Below are positions 12,580 to 24,632 of a stretch of 64,000 bases of DNA, in pieces. Source of the DNA: Odobenus rosmarus divergens (lineage: Eukaryota > Chordata > Mammalia > Carnivora > Odobenidae); assembly GCF_000321225.1 (NCBI RefSeq), contig NW_004450582.1, positions 1,163,148-1,227,147 of the forward strand, given 5' to 3'. The position numbers and the translations under genes were made by a program. The notes under the pieces were generated by a model. That model did no database searches, was not told the DNA's origin, and was given only the letters and a program-made list of their open reading frames with translations. The stretch's first letter is position 1. The number at the start of each line of letters is the position of its first letter.

Positions 12580-13020
12580 CTGTCTTATATGGATGTGTCT
12601 ATGTCAGACTGTTTATATTGTAAGCTCCTAGAGTCCGTGTGTCTCTTAATTCTCTTGATGTGATGTTCTGCATATCTGGAAGTTATTTTCTTAATGTCTT
12701 CTTTCTGCTGCCTCATTTGTGTCTTGTTCCCAGCTGCGGTTCCTGGGGACAACCTTACTACCTGTTGTTTCCTCTTCCTCACTCTTCCTTCAGCAGTCCA
12801 CCCACTGTCGTCCAGTGCCTGAGCTCATCATGCCTCTAGGTCATTTGTAGTCTTGTAAAAGCCAAGCCAAAAGGCGAATGTTTAGTTTTTATCTTACTTG
12901 ATTTTGCTGGAGCATTTGCTGCAAGCTCTTAGAGGACATGGATGGTGATTTGTTCACTATTGAATTTTTTATTGCTTAGAATTTGTAGTACTTTGTAGAT
13001 TGTCCATTTATTGAGCGAAT
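12580..13020 (+). mobile_element. Possible L2 3'-end fragments
   Basis: Two weak matches to the L2 3' terminus: GACTGTTTATATTGTAAGCTCCTAGAGTCCGTGTGTC near 12608, and CTCTTAGAGGACATGGATGG...TTTATTGAGCGAATG near 12928-13020. A chance resemblance is possible for either. Confidence 0.4.
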
Positions 13021-13177
13021 GTATGCTTGTAATGAAATGCCTTTTCTTTTTTTTTTTTTTTTAAAGAATTCCTCTTCCTTGGGCTCCCATGGTGCTTGCT
13101 ATTCTTTCCTGGTTTCTCTCCTACCTCTCTTTCGTTACTTATTTGCACTTAGATGTGCATTCAGAAGCTCTGCTCCT

Positions 13178-13372
13178 GGGGCGCCTGGGTGGCTCATCTT
13201 GGTTAACCGTCTGCCTTCGGCTCAGGTCATGATTCCAGGGTCTTGGGATCGAGTCCTGCATCGGGCTCCCTGCTCATTGGGAGCCTGCTTCTCCCTCTGC
13301 TTCTCTCTCTCTCTCTCTCTGCCTCTCATGAATAATAAATAAATAAATAAAAATCTTAAAAAAAAAAAAAAA
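13178..13372 (+). mobile_element. SINEC
   Basis: Full-length copy from GGGGCGCCTGGGTGGCTCA to an A14 tail, with a TCTTGG change in the A-box region (GGCTCATCTTGGTTAACC). It is flanked by GAAGCTCTGCTCCT (13164-13177) and GCAGCTCTGCTCCT (13373-13386), a TSD with one difference. Confidence 0.96.
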
Positions 13373-13479
13373 GCAGCTCTGCTCCTAGGAGCTTAGTATG
13401 TATCTAAAGTTGTTCCAAAGTGGTAATCTCCTCAAGAAAGCTGTAGCTCCATCTGTTGGTAGCAGAGAAAGCCAGTGCT

Positions 13480-13498
13480 GTTTTTTTGGGGGGGGGGG
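13480..13498. repeat. T7G11 homopolymer junction
   Basis: A short run of T followed by about 11 G. Such G runs are unstable and often miscounted in assemblies. Confidence 0.7.
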
Positions 13499-13879
13499 CT
13501 CTGTTTATGGTTTTGTTCATAATCTGAACACTCACAAGTTGAGAAGTTTCTGAGTTTTCCAGAATTTTCTCAGCTCTCATCTCACTTCATGTTTCATTGT
13601 TTTCCAAGATGACGTCAGCACTTCACATTGTTTTCATTAGAACAGTGACTTTTCAAATTTTTTATCTCCTGGTGGTAGTAATGTCCTAAAACTCTAATCT
13701 AAACGCTAATCCTTTGTTTCTGACTATACCTGAAGGTTGCACAGGCCTTTTAGACTTCACATTTACCAAAATATATTTGTTACATTTTTCCTAAACCTGC
13801 TCCCCTCCTTTTTTTTTTTCCCCCTATTCCTCTAAATAGAGCCACTATTACTGAAATGGTAATATTAATGATCTGTGAA

Positions 13880-14500
13880 TCTTTCTGGACTTTTCTTTGC
13901 CTTACCCACCACTCTGTCCCACCTTTAAGTGATCAGTCACCAAATCCTTTGATTCCTATTACAGAATGGCTGATAGAGCATTCTCTTCTCTGTCCTCACT
14001 GCTAATCATATTATTACCTTGCTTAAAATTCTTCAGTGTTCCCCATATGCTCGTTGTAAAGTCCAGTTCCTCTTTATAGTGGCACACAACGACTGCCCTC
14101 TGTGACCTAGTCTCCCTACTTTATTTTCAGGTCTCAGTCTTTGACTCTTGTACTCCACAAATGCTATAATTGAATACAGTAATTGAATACACTTAGCTTC
14201 ATGCTTCCATGACTTCACACAAGCTGTTCCCTTGGCCTGGAGTTTGCTCTCGGTCAACCTCATCATTTTATCTATATTATTTTAAATTTGGCTTAAAGGT
14301 TACTTTCCTGGAAAAAATTAGTCCCTTCTTTGTGCGCAAGTGGTATCTTACACTTACTTTGAAGTAGTAATTAAGTTGCATTTTATGGTTTCTTGTTTTT
14401 CCCTTTAACTAGTCCAAACACTTGCAGGTAGAAAACATGTCTGAGTAATCTTTGTCTTTCTTGTGTCTTAGCACAATGCTAAGTGGACAGTATGTATTCA
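13880..14500 (+). mobile_element. L2 LINE, 3' region
   Basis: The ordered landmarks match L2: CTTGCTTAAAATTCTTCAGTGTTCCCC (L2: cctgcttaaaaccctccaatggcttccc), CCTTGGCCTGGAGTTTGCTCT (L2: ccctctgcctggaatgctct), TTTGGCTTAAAGGTTACTTTCCTGG, then the 3' end TTAGCACAATGCTAAGTGGACAGTATG near 14467-14495. About 600 bases of a diverged L2. Confidence 0.75.
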
Positions 14501-15080
14501 GTTTTTGTTTTAATACATTTTCAAGGAATAAATGTTTAAAATGCTTTTTGATGTTAGATTCCAATATCTGTTCTACATGTGAACAAAGTATGATAGAAAA
14601 ACTGAGCGGGGTTCCTTTGTGCACTGACTGTGTCACCTGTTCTCTCTCCCAGAGTGTTCTGGAGGTGAAATTGAAAGGTAGACACAGTTTATCTGCAATA
14701 TCATTCTATTTCTTCCTCTCTCGTCATTCTTCCATATTTTGTACCATAGGTGTTACAAGGTTGTCCTCCAGCTGACCAAGACATGTCACTGTCCCCATCC
14801 CTCTACCTTTATGAAGTTTAACATTTACGTTCTATCTGGCTGGAGAGCCTGTGATTTATAGGTAAAATGCTGGGATTGGGCCAGTATGGGAAACTTTAAA
14901 ATTGAACCTTTTGCTTCTTGCCACCACCTTTATGGCTCTGCTTTCCACTAAAAGTAGACCTACAGTATTTGCCAGTCGATCAGTATTCAATCAGAATGCC
15001 TCTCTGGAGGTGACTTATTTTATAATCTTAATTATTTAAGAAAACAGAGCTGATTAGTAATCAGAATAGATGATAATCTT

Positions 15081-15273
15081 TTTTTTTTTTTTAAAGATTT
15101 TATTTATTTATTTGAGAGAGAGAGAGAGAAACAGCATGAGAGGGGAGAGGGTCAGAGGGAGAAGCAGGCCCCCCGCTGAGCCGGGAACCCGATGTGGGAC
15201 TCGACCCCGGGACTCCGGGATCATGACCTGAGCCGAAGGCAGTCACTTAACCAACTGAGCCACCCAGGCACCC
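15081..15273 (-). mobile_element. SINEC, antisense
   Basis: 193 bases from poly(T) to the reversed head CTGAGCCACCCAGGCACC. The TSD is a perfect 14-mer TAGATGATAATCTT at 15067-15080 and 15274-15287. Subtype with ACAGCATGAGAGGGGAGAGG. Confidence 0.97.
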
Positions 15274-15315
15274 TAGATGATAATCTTAAAATGTATAATA
15301 TACGAGATATGTAAA

Positions 15316-15460
15316 GATCGTGTGGTCTAGCTGTCTTATTTTACTAATGAAGAAAGTAAAACGAAGACAAGTCAAATGATTTGTCTGACGTCATACAACT
15401 AGTTCATTGCAGAGTTAGTCTTAAAATCTAAGCATCCTAAGCCTTTGTGTGATTGTACTG
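15316..15460 (+). mobile_element. MIR SINE fragment
   Basis: TTATTTTACTAATGAAGAAAGTAAAACGAAGACAAGTCAAATGATTTGTCTGACGTCATACAACTAGTTC follows the MIR core (attttacagatgaggaaactgag...cttgcccaaggtcacacagctagt). Confidence 0.85.
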
Positions 15461-15520
15461 ATGCTCTCTTAAATTTGGTCAAGAATTTGAAAATTCATTT
15501 ACTCAAAATGTTTATCAGCT

Positions 15521-15550
15521 CTATCTACCTACCTACCTACCTACCTATCT
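15521..15550. repeat. (CTAC)n tetranucleotide microsatellite
   Basis: CTAT followed by about six CTAC units and CTATCTG. A short microsatellite, likely polymorphic. Confidence 0.9.
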
Positions 15551-15665
15551 GTACTAAGTACAGTGCTGGGCACTAGGGATGGTATAAAGTAGCCCTTCAT
15601 AGCTGGGACTAAATCATGGAGTGAAGGAGGCATAAATAAATTATTAAAATGGTATAAATGATAGT
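15545..15665 (-). mobile_element. L2 LINE fragment, antisense
   Basis: GTACTAAGTACAGTGCTGGGCACTAGGGATGGTATAAAGTAG resembles the reversed L2 3' end. The CTAC microsatellite sits at its edge. Confidence 0.5.
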
Positions 15666-16298
15666 TCATCTACTCAAATCACAGGTACAATACTTAGGCT
15701 TTTACTTAAAATCTCTTTATTAAAATTTTAGAACTAATTTGCTCAGCTTATTTCCAATCCCAGAGGAATAAAGAAATAGAAGGTGATGATGAGGCTCTAG
15801 AGAGGTATATAAACAGCAAGGGGAAGGGACAGCTGAGAGGCTGGTGAGACAGAGGAAAAAGTGCCTGCCTGTACATATTATAAACGGTATACTTTATATA
15901 CCATATATATATTAAGCAAAAGAACCCAAATCATCATAGATGAAGTACATTTAATTAAGGGGAAAAGTTATGTTTCAGACTTAAGTACATTGTAAGAATA
16001 TTGTAACACATTATGCTACTTGTTATTAAAAATGTTCAACCATAAAGTGACCATTAAGAAATGATTATAGGCCGCAACCAGGGCAGAATGTTGGTGGGTG
16101 AATACCCTTTGTGCTACTGAAGAGTGATGTTATCATTATAGTGGAATAAGAGGTTTTTTGTTTTTTTATTTTTTTCCATTCGTCCCTTTCCCTCCTGCGA
16201 AGAACACCAGTTTTGGCACTGACAATCACTCATGGACAGTAGTGCCCTTGTGGAAGCCTGGGAGTACAGCAGAAAAGTTCCAACACATCACTGGAGCA

Positions 16299-16394
16299 AA
16301 AAAAAAAAAAAATCAGAGATTGAACTCAGTGGAGAGGGTAACAGGTACAGTTTCATTTTACCTGTATTGCCCGCCACCCCCCCCCCCCCCCCAG
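16299..16394. repeat. Poly(A) run and poly(C) run within the L1 5' region
   Basis: An A15-16 run near 16299-16313 and a C-rich run near 16376-16392. Both are homopolymers prone to length error. Two overlapping short frames that use them encode lysine or proline runs and are not credible genes. Confidence 0.8.
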
Positions 16395-17798
16395 GCATAG
16401 CTCAGTGCCAAAAGAGAGCTCCTTGGCCCGGGATTTCTCCTGTGGGGGAAAGTGAGAGTATGTGAGTGAGTGTCCAGCTTCTCCAGTATGTGGGATGCCG
16501 CCAAAGAGACCAACTTCTTTTTGGCCCCATCCACAATACTAAGTAGTGAATTGCATGATGGGGAAAACAGCTGTTAGGGCTCAGGGTGGAATGTATCAAA
16601 GGGCTGCAGATCCTACTAACAGCTTTGCAGACTATATTAGGAAGCCCATTCAGGAGCTGCTGGGGATGCCTCACCTGTAGATCTTTATAACTGGCCCACA
16701 GGCACCCAACACTCCATGTACCTTACCCCTGCACCTCCTCATAGTGGGCCAGCTCCTGTGTATACTCCTGAAGCAGTGAGAATGAACTTTTGCAGACAGT
16801 TAGTGAGCTCTTGCAGAAAGCCGGTCTGACTCTGCAGAATTGGGAGAAACTATACAAGCTTGAACATTCAGTACTGCCCTAGGGAAAGCAAAGGGAGGTT
16901 ATCAGCATTTGACCTGACTTGCAGGATACACAGAAGGTATACAATCTTATGAATTCCCCCAGAGAAAGGAATAAGAAGTATGCAGCAGGGATATCCATAG
17001 AAAAGATCTGAGAAAGCCTCAGAATCTTTAAGGGACTGAAGGAAATTTTTCTCTCCTGAAGCCAGTTGATAAGGACTGGAGAAGATGACAGTTTCTTCAA
17101 ATGCAAAGACAGCAGCACAGAACTTTGAGGAACCTAAAAAAATCAAAGAAAAATGACACCAACAAAGGAAGACAGTTTTCCAGTAACTGACACCCTCCCT
17201 CTTCCCATGGATGTTCTCGATTTTCCTGATAAAAGAATTCAAAATAGTTATTTTAAGGAAGCTCAGGGAACTACAAACAACAAAACACTGAAAGGACAAT
17301 TCAATGAAATCAGGAAAACAATACACAAACGAAATGAGAAGTTTAACAGAGATAGTAATTATAAAAAAGAACCAAAAGAATTTTGAAGCTGAGGAATATA
17401 ATGAATGAAACAAAAAAATGCAATAGAAGGCATTGACATCAGACTGTATCAAGCAGAAGAAAGAATCTGTGAAGTAGATGACAAATTATTTCAAATTATC
17501 TGGTTTAGAGGAGAACAACAGAAAGAATGAAAAAGAATGAAGAAAGTCTGCTTGAACCATAGGATACCATTAAAAGAAGCAATCAGCACATTTTTGAAGT
17601 CCCAGAAAGAAAAGAGAGGGAGAAAGGGGAAATGAAGCTTATTTAAAAAAAAAATAATGGAGCTGAAAATTTATCAAATATTGGGAGAGAATTAGACATC
17701 TAAGTTCATGAAGCTCAATCTCCCCAAGATTTCAACCAAAAATAATCTGATCCAAGACACATAATAAAGTGGTCTAAAATCAAACACAGAAAGCAAGA

Positions 17799-17992
17799 GG
17801 GGTGCTTGGGTGGCTCAGTCGGTTAAACATCTGACTCTTGATTTTGGCTTATGTCATGATCTCAGGTAGTGAGATTGAGCCCTGTGTTGGGCTCTGCCCT
17901 GGGCGTGGAGCCTGCTTAAGATACTCTCCCTCTCCTCACTCTCTCCGCCACCCTGCCCTGCTCATGTGTGCTCTCTTAAAAAAAAAAAAAAA
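17799..17992 (+). mobile_element. SINEC, older subtype, inserted in the L1
   Basis: Head GGGGTGCTTGGGTGGCTCAGTCGG, then the GACTCTTGATTTTGGCT...GTGAGATTGAGCC core variant and CTGCTTAAGATACTCTCCCTCTC. This GACTCTTGATTT subtype is distinct from the CTGCCTTCGGCT copies. Flanks AAAGCAAGAG and AAAGCAAAAG form a likely TSD. Confidence 0.93.
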
Positions 17993-20088
17993 GCAAAAGG
18001 AAAAAAGTTCCTGACATACAGGGGACCCCCACAAAGCTGTTAGTGGAATTCTCAGCAGAAACATTGCAGGCCAGGAGAGAATGGGATGGTATATTTAAGG
18101 AAAAAAAAACAAAAAAAACTGCCAACCCAGATTTTATCCAGTAAAGTTATTCTTCAGAAATAGAGAGAGAAAGGCTTTCCCAGACAAACAAAAGTTGAAG
18201 GAATTCATCACCAGTATACTTGCCTTATGAGAAATGCTGAAAGTAGTTCTTCAAACTGAAGTGAAATGATGCTAATTAGTAATAGGAAAACATATGAGAA
18301 TATAAAACCCACTGATAAAGCCAAGTATTTAGCCATTTTCAGAATGATGTAATACTATAATATAGTGGTACATTAACTTACTAACTCTAGTACAAAGATT
18401 AAAGGACAAAAGTATTCAAAATAACTATAGTCATAATACATTGTTGATGGATATAAATGACAAAAACAGGTAAATTTTGTTATCAGAAACCTAAAATGTG
18501 TGTGTGTGTAGGGGGAAGTAAAAGTGTAGTTTTTGTCTATGATCAAAGTTAAGTTCTTATCATCTTAAAATACACTATTATAAGATATTCTTGTAAGCCT
18601 TGTGGGTAACCATAAGCAAAAATCTACAGTAGGTACACAAAAGATAGAGAAGGGAATCAAAGTATACTATTACCAGAAATGATCAATTCACAAAGGAAAA
18701 CAGCAAGAGAGGAGAAAAGGAACAAGGGAACTACTAAACAGCCAAAAAACAGTAAGATATTAGTAAGTCCTTCCCTATCAGTAATTCTTTTAAATGTAAA
18801 TGGATTAAATTCTCCAATCAGAAGACATAGGTGGATGAATGGATTAAAAAGACAAAACAGAACAAGAGCTAACTATATGCTGCCTATGAAAGATCACTTC
18901 AGCTTTAGCAACACACATAGGCTCAAACTGGAGAGGTGGAAGATATATTCTATATAAATGGAAACCAAAAGAGAGAAGAGGTAGCTATACTTAATATCAG
19001 ACAAAATAGATTTTAAGTTAAAAACTATAATAAGAAACAAAGAAGGTCATTATATAATGGTAAAGAGTGAATTTATCAAGAGGTTATAAAATTATAAATA
19101 TACATATGCACCCAGCACTGGAGCACTCAAATATATTAAGCAAATACTAACAAATCTGTAGGGAGAACTAGAAAACAATACAATATTAGTAGAGAACATT
19201 AACACCCTATTTTCAATAAAAGATAGATAGTCCATACTGAAAATCAGTGAGGAACCATTGGATTTGAACAATACTTTAGATCAAATGGATCTAACAGACC
19301 CATGTAGAACATTCCATCCAAAAGCAGAAAAATAAATAGTCTCAAGTGCACATAGAATATTCTTCAGAATAGATCATATGATAGGTCGCAAAACAAGGCT
19401 CAGTAAATTTAAGAAGATTAAAATCATACCAAATATCTCTTTTGACCACAGTGATATGAAACTAGAAATCAGTAACAGGAAGAAAGCTGAAAAATCTACA
19501 AATAGTGTGGAAATTAAACAGCATACTCCTGAATAACCAATTGGGCAAAGAAGAGATTAGAAGGGAAATAAAAAAAAAAAAATCTTAAAACAAAATTATA
19601 ACAGCATACCAAAACTTAGGAGACACAGCCAAAGCAGTCCTAAGGGGAAAGTTTATAGCCATAAACTCACTGAGAAAAAGGAAAGTCAACAACCTAACTT
19701 TAAACCTCAAGGAACTAGAAAGATAGCAAATGAACTTCAGCAGAAGGAAGATCAGAGTAGAAATAAATGAAGTAGAGACCAGAAAAACAATAGAAAAGAT
19801 CAGTAAAACTAAACTGGTTTTTGAAAAGATAAACAAAATTGACAAAGTTGATACATCACTAATCAGGGAAATGCAAATCAAAATCACAGTTAGTTAGTAC
19901 CTCACACTTGTTAGGATGACTTCATCAAAAAGACAAGAGATAACAAGTATTGGTGAGGATGAAAAGGGAGAAGAGGGAACCCTTGTGAGCTGTTGGTGAG
20001 ACTGTAAATTGGTAGTCGTTATGGAAAACAGTACGGAGGTGCCTTAAAAAATTAAAACCGGAACTATCATAAGATCTGGAAATCCCAG

Positions 20089-20280
20089 AGCGCCTGGGTG
20101 GCTCAGTCGTTAAGCGTCTGCCTTCGGCTCTTGTCATGATCCCAGAGTCCTGGGATCGAGCCCTGCATCGGGCTCCCTGCTCGGCGGGAAGCCTGCTTCT
20201 CCCTCTCCCACTCCCCCTGCTTGTGTTCCCTCTCTCTCTGTCTTTCTCTAAATAAATAAATAAAAAATCTTAAAAAAAAA
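20089..20280 (+). mobile_element. SINEC inserted in the L1 3' region
   Basis: AGCGCCTGGGTGGCTCAGTCG with one G/T pair missing (GTCGTTAAGCG), then the young CTGCCTTCGGCTC and CCCACTCCCCCTGCTTGTG subtype, and an AAATAAATAAATAAAAAATC tail. Host L1 sequence resumes as GAAATCCTGATACTG; GAAATCCC lies just before the insert. Confidence 0.95.
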
Positions 20281-20436
20281 TGCAGAAATCCTGATACTGA
20301 TTAATTGAAGGATGGGCAGTTAGGATCTCAAAGAGGTATCTGCACCCCTATGTTCGCTGTAACATTATTCACAATAAGTAAGACTTGGAAACCACCTTAA
20401 GGGTCCCTCCACAGATGAACTGGTAAAGAAAAATGT

Positions 20437-20492
20437 GGTGTGTATATATATGTGAATATGTATATATATATGTGAATATATATATATATATG
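20437..20492. repeat. (TA/TG)n simple repeat with small tandem duplication
   Basis: GTGTATATATATGTGAATAT occurs in near-duplicate form within the L1 3' region, at the same place where the L1 at 3.1-6.0 kb has its GT/ATAC tract. Confidence 0.85.
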
Positions 20493-21076
20493 AATATTAT
20501 TCCTATATATTATCAGCCAGTGGAAAGAAGAAAATCCTGCCACTGTCACTTTGTGACAGTGTGTATAGATTGAGGGCGATGTGTATAGAGAAAGACAACT
20601 CTATGATTTCACTTATATGTGGAATCTAAAAAAGCTGAACTTAGAGAAACAGGAATAGAATAGTGGTTGCCTTGGCTGGTTGTGGGGCAAATAGGGAGAT
20701 GTTAGTCAAAGAGTACAAACTTCCAGTTATAAGATGAATAAGTTGTAGGTATCTTATATAAACACCACGTTGTGACTATAGTCAGTAGTACAGTATTATA
20801 TCCTTGAATGTTGCTAAGAGAATAGATCTTAAATGTTCTCACCACACACACAAAAATGGTAATTACTTGAGGTTATAGAGGTATTAACTAAAGTTAATGT
20901 GGTAATCATTTTGCAATATACAATATGTGTATCAGATTATCACATTGCATACCGTAAACTTACATAATGTTATATGTTAATTATATCTCTGTAAAGCTGA
21001 AAAAAGAGAAATGGTTGTAATATTCAAAATTTTCTGTGGAAAGATTGGCAAATAGAGGCATGAACAAGATTTTTTA

Positions 21077-21273
21077 TTTTTTATTTTTTTTAAAGATTTT
21101 ATTTATTTATTTGACAGAGACAGCGAGAGAGGGAACACAAGCAGGGGGAGTGGGAGAGGGAGAAGCGGGCCTCCCCCCAAGGAGGGAGCCCGATGTGGGA
21201 CTCGATCCCAGGACCCTGGGATCATGACCTGAGCCGAAGGCAGACGCTTAACGACTGAGCCACCCAGGCGCCC
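21077..21273 (-). mobile_element. SINEC, antisense, young subtype
   Basis: ACAGAGACAGCGAGAGAGGGAACACAAGCAGGGGGAGTGGGAGAGGG body. TSD TGAACAAGATTTTTTA at 21061-21076 and 21274-21289. The element ends GCCACCCAGGCGCCC. Confidence 0.97.
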
Positions 21274-22107
21274 TGAACAAGATTTTTTAAATGATTAAGA
21301 AATATCTTATAAAATGCTGTAAAATATATAAATTGTTACAAAAAAATTTTAAATTTGTATACAAAAAGAAATAAAAGTAATTAAAATAATTTAAGATTAC
21401 TTTAAGAGGTGCTCTATTATCTAGAAAAGTCATGTATGTGGAAAAGCTATATGTTATAATTGAAATGAATTGGAGAGTGATCTATTATTCATGATATTGA
21501 GAGGCTATTATTTTTTCACTTATATTTATACCTCACTAGAGGTATACATAATAACTTTTTGAAGAGTAGTAACTTAAAACAAAACTTTCCTGTCCAGTGC
21601 CAAAGTTAGGGTCTGGTTTATTGCAGAGATTATAAATGTGTTGACTGAGTACTGAAATAAAGTCTCATGCTTGAAATTATTTTCCCAAAACATTCTGAAA
21701 ATGTTATGTTCTCAGGTGAGTTTGCAGAAGTTTATTTAATTCCCAATAGAGCTGATTTATAGGGACTAAAGTTTTCTGTTTTCATAATAAGAACAAGAAC
21801 CATAAAATCTATCTGAGAATCTGAGAAACATATCCTACCTTTATTGTTGCCAAAACCTCTAGAATAATATTCTTTCTAGCCTTTCTCGTGTGTTTAACCA
21901 GTCTGTTCCACCCTACACCCTTCCACCCCTTTCCCCATAAGAGAGGTTTTCATCTCTCTTTTCCCTTTGCTGATCCAGGGGTAGAAGAATTCTTTTGCCA
22001 AAAGAAGATACTACTTTTGTCTGATAAAGTGATTAAGTTGGTTTATCTCATTTCAGCTGTCTTGATCTTAAATTGTTTATGCTATTTAAATTCTTGTTTT
22101 GTGGATA

Positions 22108-22452
22108 CAGTTGACTCTTGGACAATATGAGTTTGAACCGTACTCCACTTATATGTGGACTTATTTCGATAAATACAGTATAGTAATGTAAATGTATTTT
22201 CACTTCCTTATGGTTTTCTTCTTTTTTTTTTGTTCTGTAGCATATTTTATTGTAAGAAAACTGTATGTAATATATATATATATATATAACCTGCAGATTA
22301 TGTGTTGGCCAACTTTTTATGTTATTGATAAGACTTTGGGCCAACAGTCGGCTACTAATAGTTAAGTTTTTGGGGAGTCAGAAGTTCTATGTGGATTTTT
22401 GACTGTGCCCCAGTAGGTGCTTCTAACCCCCACATTGTTCAAGGTTCAACTC
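22108..22452. mobile_element. Tigger-type (Tc1/mariner) non-autonomous DNA transposon
   Basis: About 345 bases bounded by imperfect inverted ends: CAGTTGACTCTTGGACAATA at the left and ATTGTTCAAGGTTCAACTCT at the right. A TA lies immediately before the left end, the target used by this superfamily. Interior landmarks include TAAATACAGTATAGTAATGTAAATGTATTTTC, TTATTGTAAGAAAACTGTATG and TAAGTTTTTGGGGAGTCA. It carries no transposase frame. The family is the common mammalian element starting CAGTTGACCCTTGAACAAC; I do not assign a Repbase name. Confidence 0.85.
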
Positions 22453-23189
22453 TCTTTTGTTTAGCATCCAAACTATTCCCCAAAGTCTCTAACATCTTGA
22501 TAAACTGATTTTTTTTTCAGATCATCTACTAGAGTGATATGGCTGAAATTAAACTGAATTAGAGAATGGTGATAAAATATTCCCAAATTAAAGCATGAAG
22601 GTAAAAAAGCTTGAAGGACAAAAATTTACTCAGCCATGTTTCATGGGATAGTTTTACTCCTTCTGGTGACAATGTGTTATTTTGGGTTGCTTGGGCTAGG
22701 ACTTGTCTTTGGTTGATATCCAAAAGTTAAGCTCCCTTGTTTGGTAGGGAGTGGGTCAGACTCCACAACTCTCTATAGAGACCAAAGTTTTTCCACTCCA
22801 AAGTGCTAACCCTGTGCTTTTCCAACCCTCATTTGTTGTTTGGGCAAAGCTTACTCTTCTATCCAGTGGCTTATTGCCTAGAGTTTGAAAAGAAGTTATG
22901 ATTGGATAATACTTGAGTTTTGTGTTTCTTTGTCGCTTGAATGACTTGTATACGATGGGTATGTTTTCTGTAATTCATTTCCAAAGGTATAGAAATAAAA
23001 GGCAGAGTGAAGCAAATGTGGACAACAGTGTCTCTATGGTATCTCATTTGTGGTCATGATGAAATTGTACAAAATAAATTCCCCCCCCTTTCTTTTGTAT
23101 TTTGAAATTAGCTCTCAATACTGGCACAGATAATCCTTACAATGAGTTAGCTCCAGGAATAGTTCAATTCTAGGGAGAATTTCTAGCCC

Positions 23190-23960
23190 ATTATAAGAAC
23201 ATAACTTTGACCACTTCTTCCTTTGCCATATCCAGTTGGTTGCCAAGTACCGCTATTTTCAACCTGAAGTTTTCCCTTGCTTTTGCCTTATTTGCCCTAC
23301 TTTCACTACTTTAGGGCCACATGACTGTTTTCTTAAACTGTTACCTTCTAAGTGGTCTCTACATCTGCCTCCATCCTACTTCAATTTATTCTTAAGTACT
23401 GCTTCTAGATTAGTTTTGCTGAAGCTGAGCTTAGATCATGTCAGTCCATTACTTAAAATACTGCCAACAGAAGCAGGCTCAATTTCAGCCCTCCACAACC
23501 TGGTGACCTCCCTTCATTTTAAGTTTAGCCCCGCTACCATCTTTCCTATGAATTGCTGATTAGCCAAGGTGAAGTACTGCGCACTTCTCCCTGTCCTCCT
23601 CAGTCTTTCTGATTTCTCTGCCTTTAGTATCTCTCTTTCCTTTTTTTACCTGGAATATGTTTGACTTTATCTTCATGTGCAAATCGAATCTGTCATTGGG
23701 CAAATTTATTCTGTGCCATCATGGAATAATCTTTATGTTCTCTGATGTTCTCCCCGTATGTTTTCTCAGGATCCTTTGGCATTTCTTTTTAATGTGTACT
23801 GTATATATATATATATACATCTTACCTTCCACCAGGTATTACGCTTCTCCAAGGGATGCTCCATATCTAATTTCTACTTTGAGACAAGTCACAAGGCCTA
23901 GAGTGGTGATTTTGTGTGTGATAGGAGCTCAATATACATGTGTTAAATGATGAATGAATT
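23190..23960 (+). mobile_element. L2 LINE, 3' half
   Basis: Diverged L2 landmarks appear in order: GCTTAGATCATGTCAGTCCATTACTTAAAATACTGCC (L2: agatcatgtcactcccctgcttaaaaccctcc), CTCCACAACCTGGTGACCTCCC, a TACCTGGAATATG block, and the 3' end ATAGGAGCTCAATATACATGTGTTAAATGATGAATGAAT. A (TA)n tract at 23801-23819 is included. Confidence 0.8.
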
Positions 23961-24632
23961 CCTGTCTTGTATATTCCATTGTGAATTTTGTACCAATAAC
24001 ACCTCAGCTCTCAGTCTGAAAAGGAAAAATGTAATAGTGGCCACAATTTTTACTGAGCCTAAATTGAAATACTCTGAAAAAGTTTAATCATGGAGACAAT
24101 CAGAATGCACTCTGTTATTTAGAATAAAACCTCTGGCAAACATGCCTGTTTTTCAAGTTCTTACAAGGTCTTTTAAATGTAGGCTATGATTATTCCCTTT
24201 AAACATCTCACAGATTTAGTCAGTTGAACCATTCATTGTCTTAAAGTAGTTTATAACTTACTCTATGGAGAAACTGAACTGAAATAAAAAGCCAGCAAAG
24301 GTGAGAGTATTTCAATTTTACACCTCCCCTTTCTATCCATTCCTGTCATTAGAGTACAGTTTTCAAGGTTTGTGTAAAATAACAACCTATGAGTAAGACA
24401 GTGAGATCTTTCTGATATTTTCACTTAAAAAAACACTCATGAAAAGGGCCTCAAAAGCCATGCTTTAGTACATTGTTTTTATCAAGCTCCATGGTAATTA
24501 TGAATTTTTTAATAGTATGAATAATGCTATCTATTCTTTTCCTGCTTTTTTCTAATTCATTTTGCACATTTTCAAAATGTGGTAAAGTGAATTAGATTCA
24601 CTATTGCCTATTAGGGTATTATTAAGTGAGTC

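Larger units (their letters stand above)
8021..13163. other. 5.1 kb without a gene or SINE
   Basis: I see no gene here. The stretch holds a CT-rich run at 8696-8738, L2-like traces (10205-10330, 12580-12690, 12930-13020) and a poly(T) run at 13040-13062. The longest open frames (85 codons at 8150-8407, 74 codons at 9753-9977) have no recognisable domain and no splice context. The remainder is unrecognised AT-rich sequence, probably decayed repeats and unique intron or intergenic DNA. Confidence 0.6.
16150..21005 (+). mobile_element. Old L1 LINE, near full-length but internally deleted
   Basis: A sense L1 with recognisable parts in order. A 5' UTR-like region (about 16400-17130) is followed by an ORF1-like frame (77 codons from 17153, with DFPDKRIQNSYFKE). 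The ORF1 3' side (18100-18300) includes AACCCAGATTTTATCCAGTAAAG and AATTCATCACCAGTATACTTGCC. The ORF2 endonuclease region starts near 18770 (VILLNVNGLNSPIRRH, with the conserved LNVNGL). Further decayed ORF2 runs to about 19847. Sequence then jumps to the ORF2 C-terminal end (19860-20080) and a 3' UTR ending near 21005. The reverse transcriptase domain is missing. The copy has many stops. The left boundary is uncertain. SINEs at 17799-17992 and 20089-20280 interrupt it. Confidence 0.85.

Noticed and set aside
16868..17452. 194-codon antisense frame, the longest in the window
   Set aside because: It lies on the reverse strand of the L1 5' UTR/ORF1 region. The antisense of A-rich L1 gives long Phe/Ser/Leu-rich frames.
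20541..20561. Perfect 9-base hairpin CACTGTCAC-TTT-GTGACAGTG
   Set aside because: It lies inside the decayed L1 3' region with no T-run or gene next to it. A chance product of mutation is more likely than a terminator or regulatory site.
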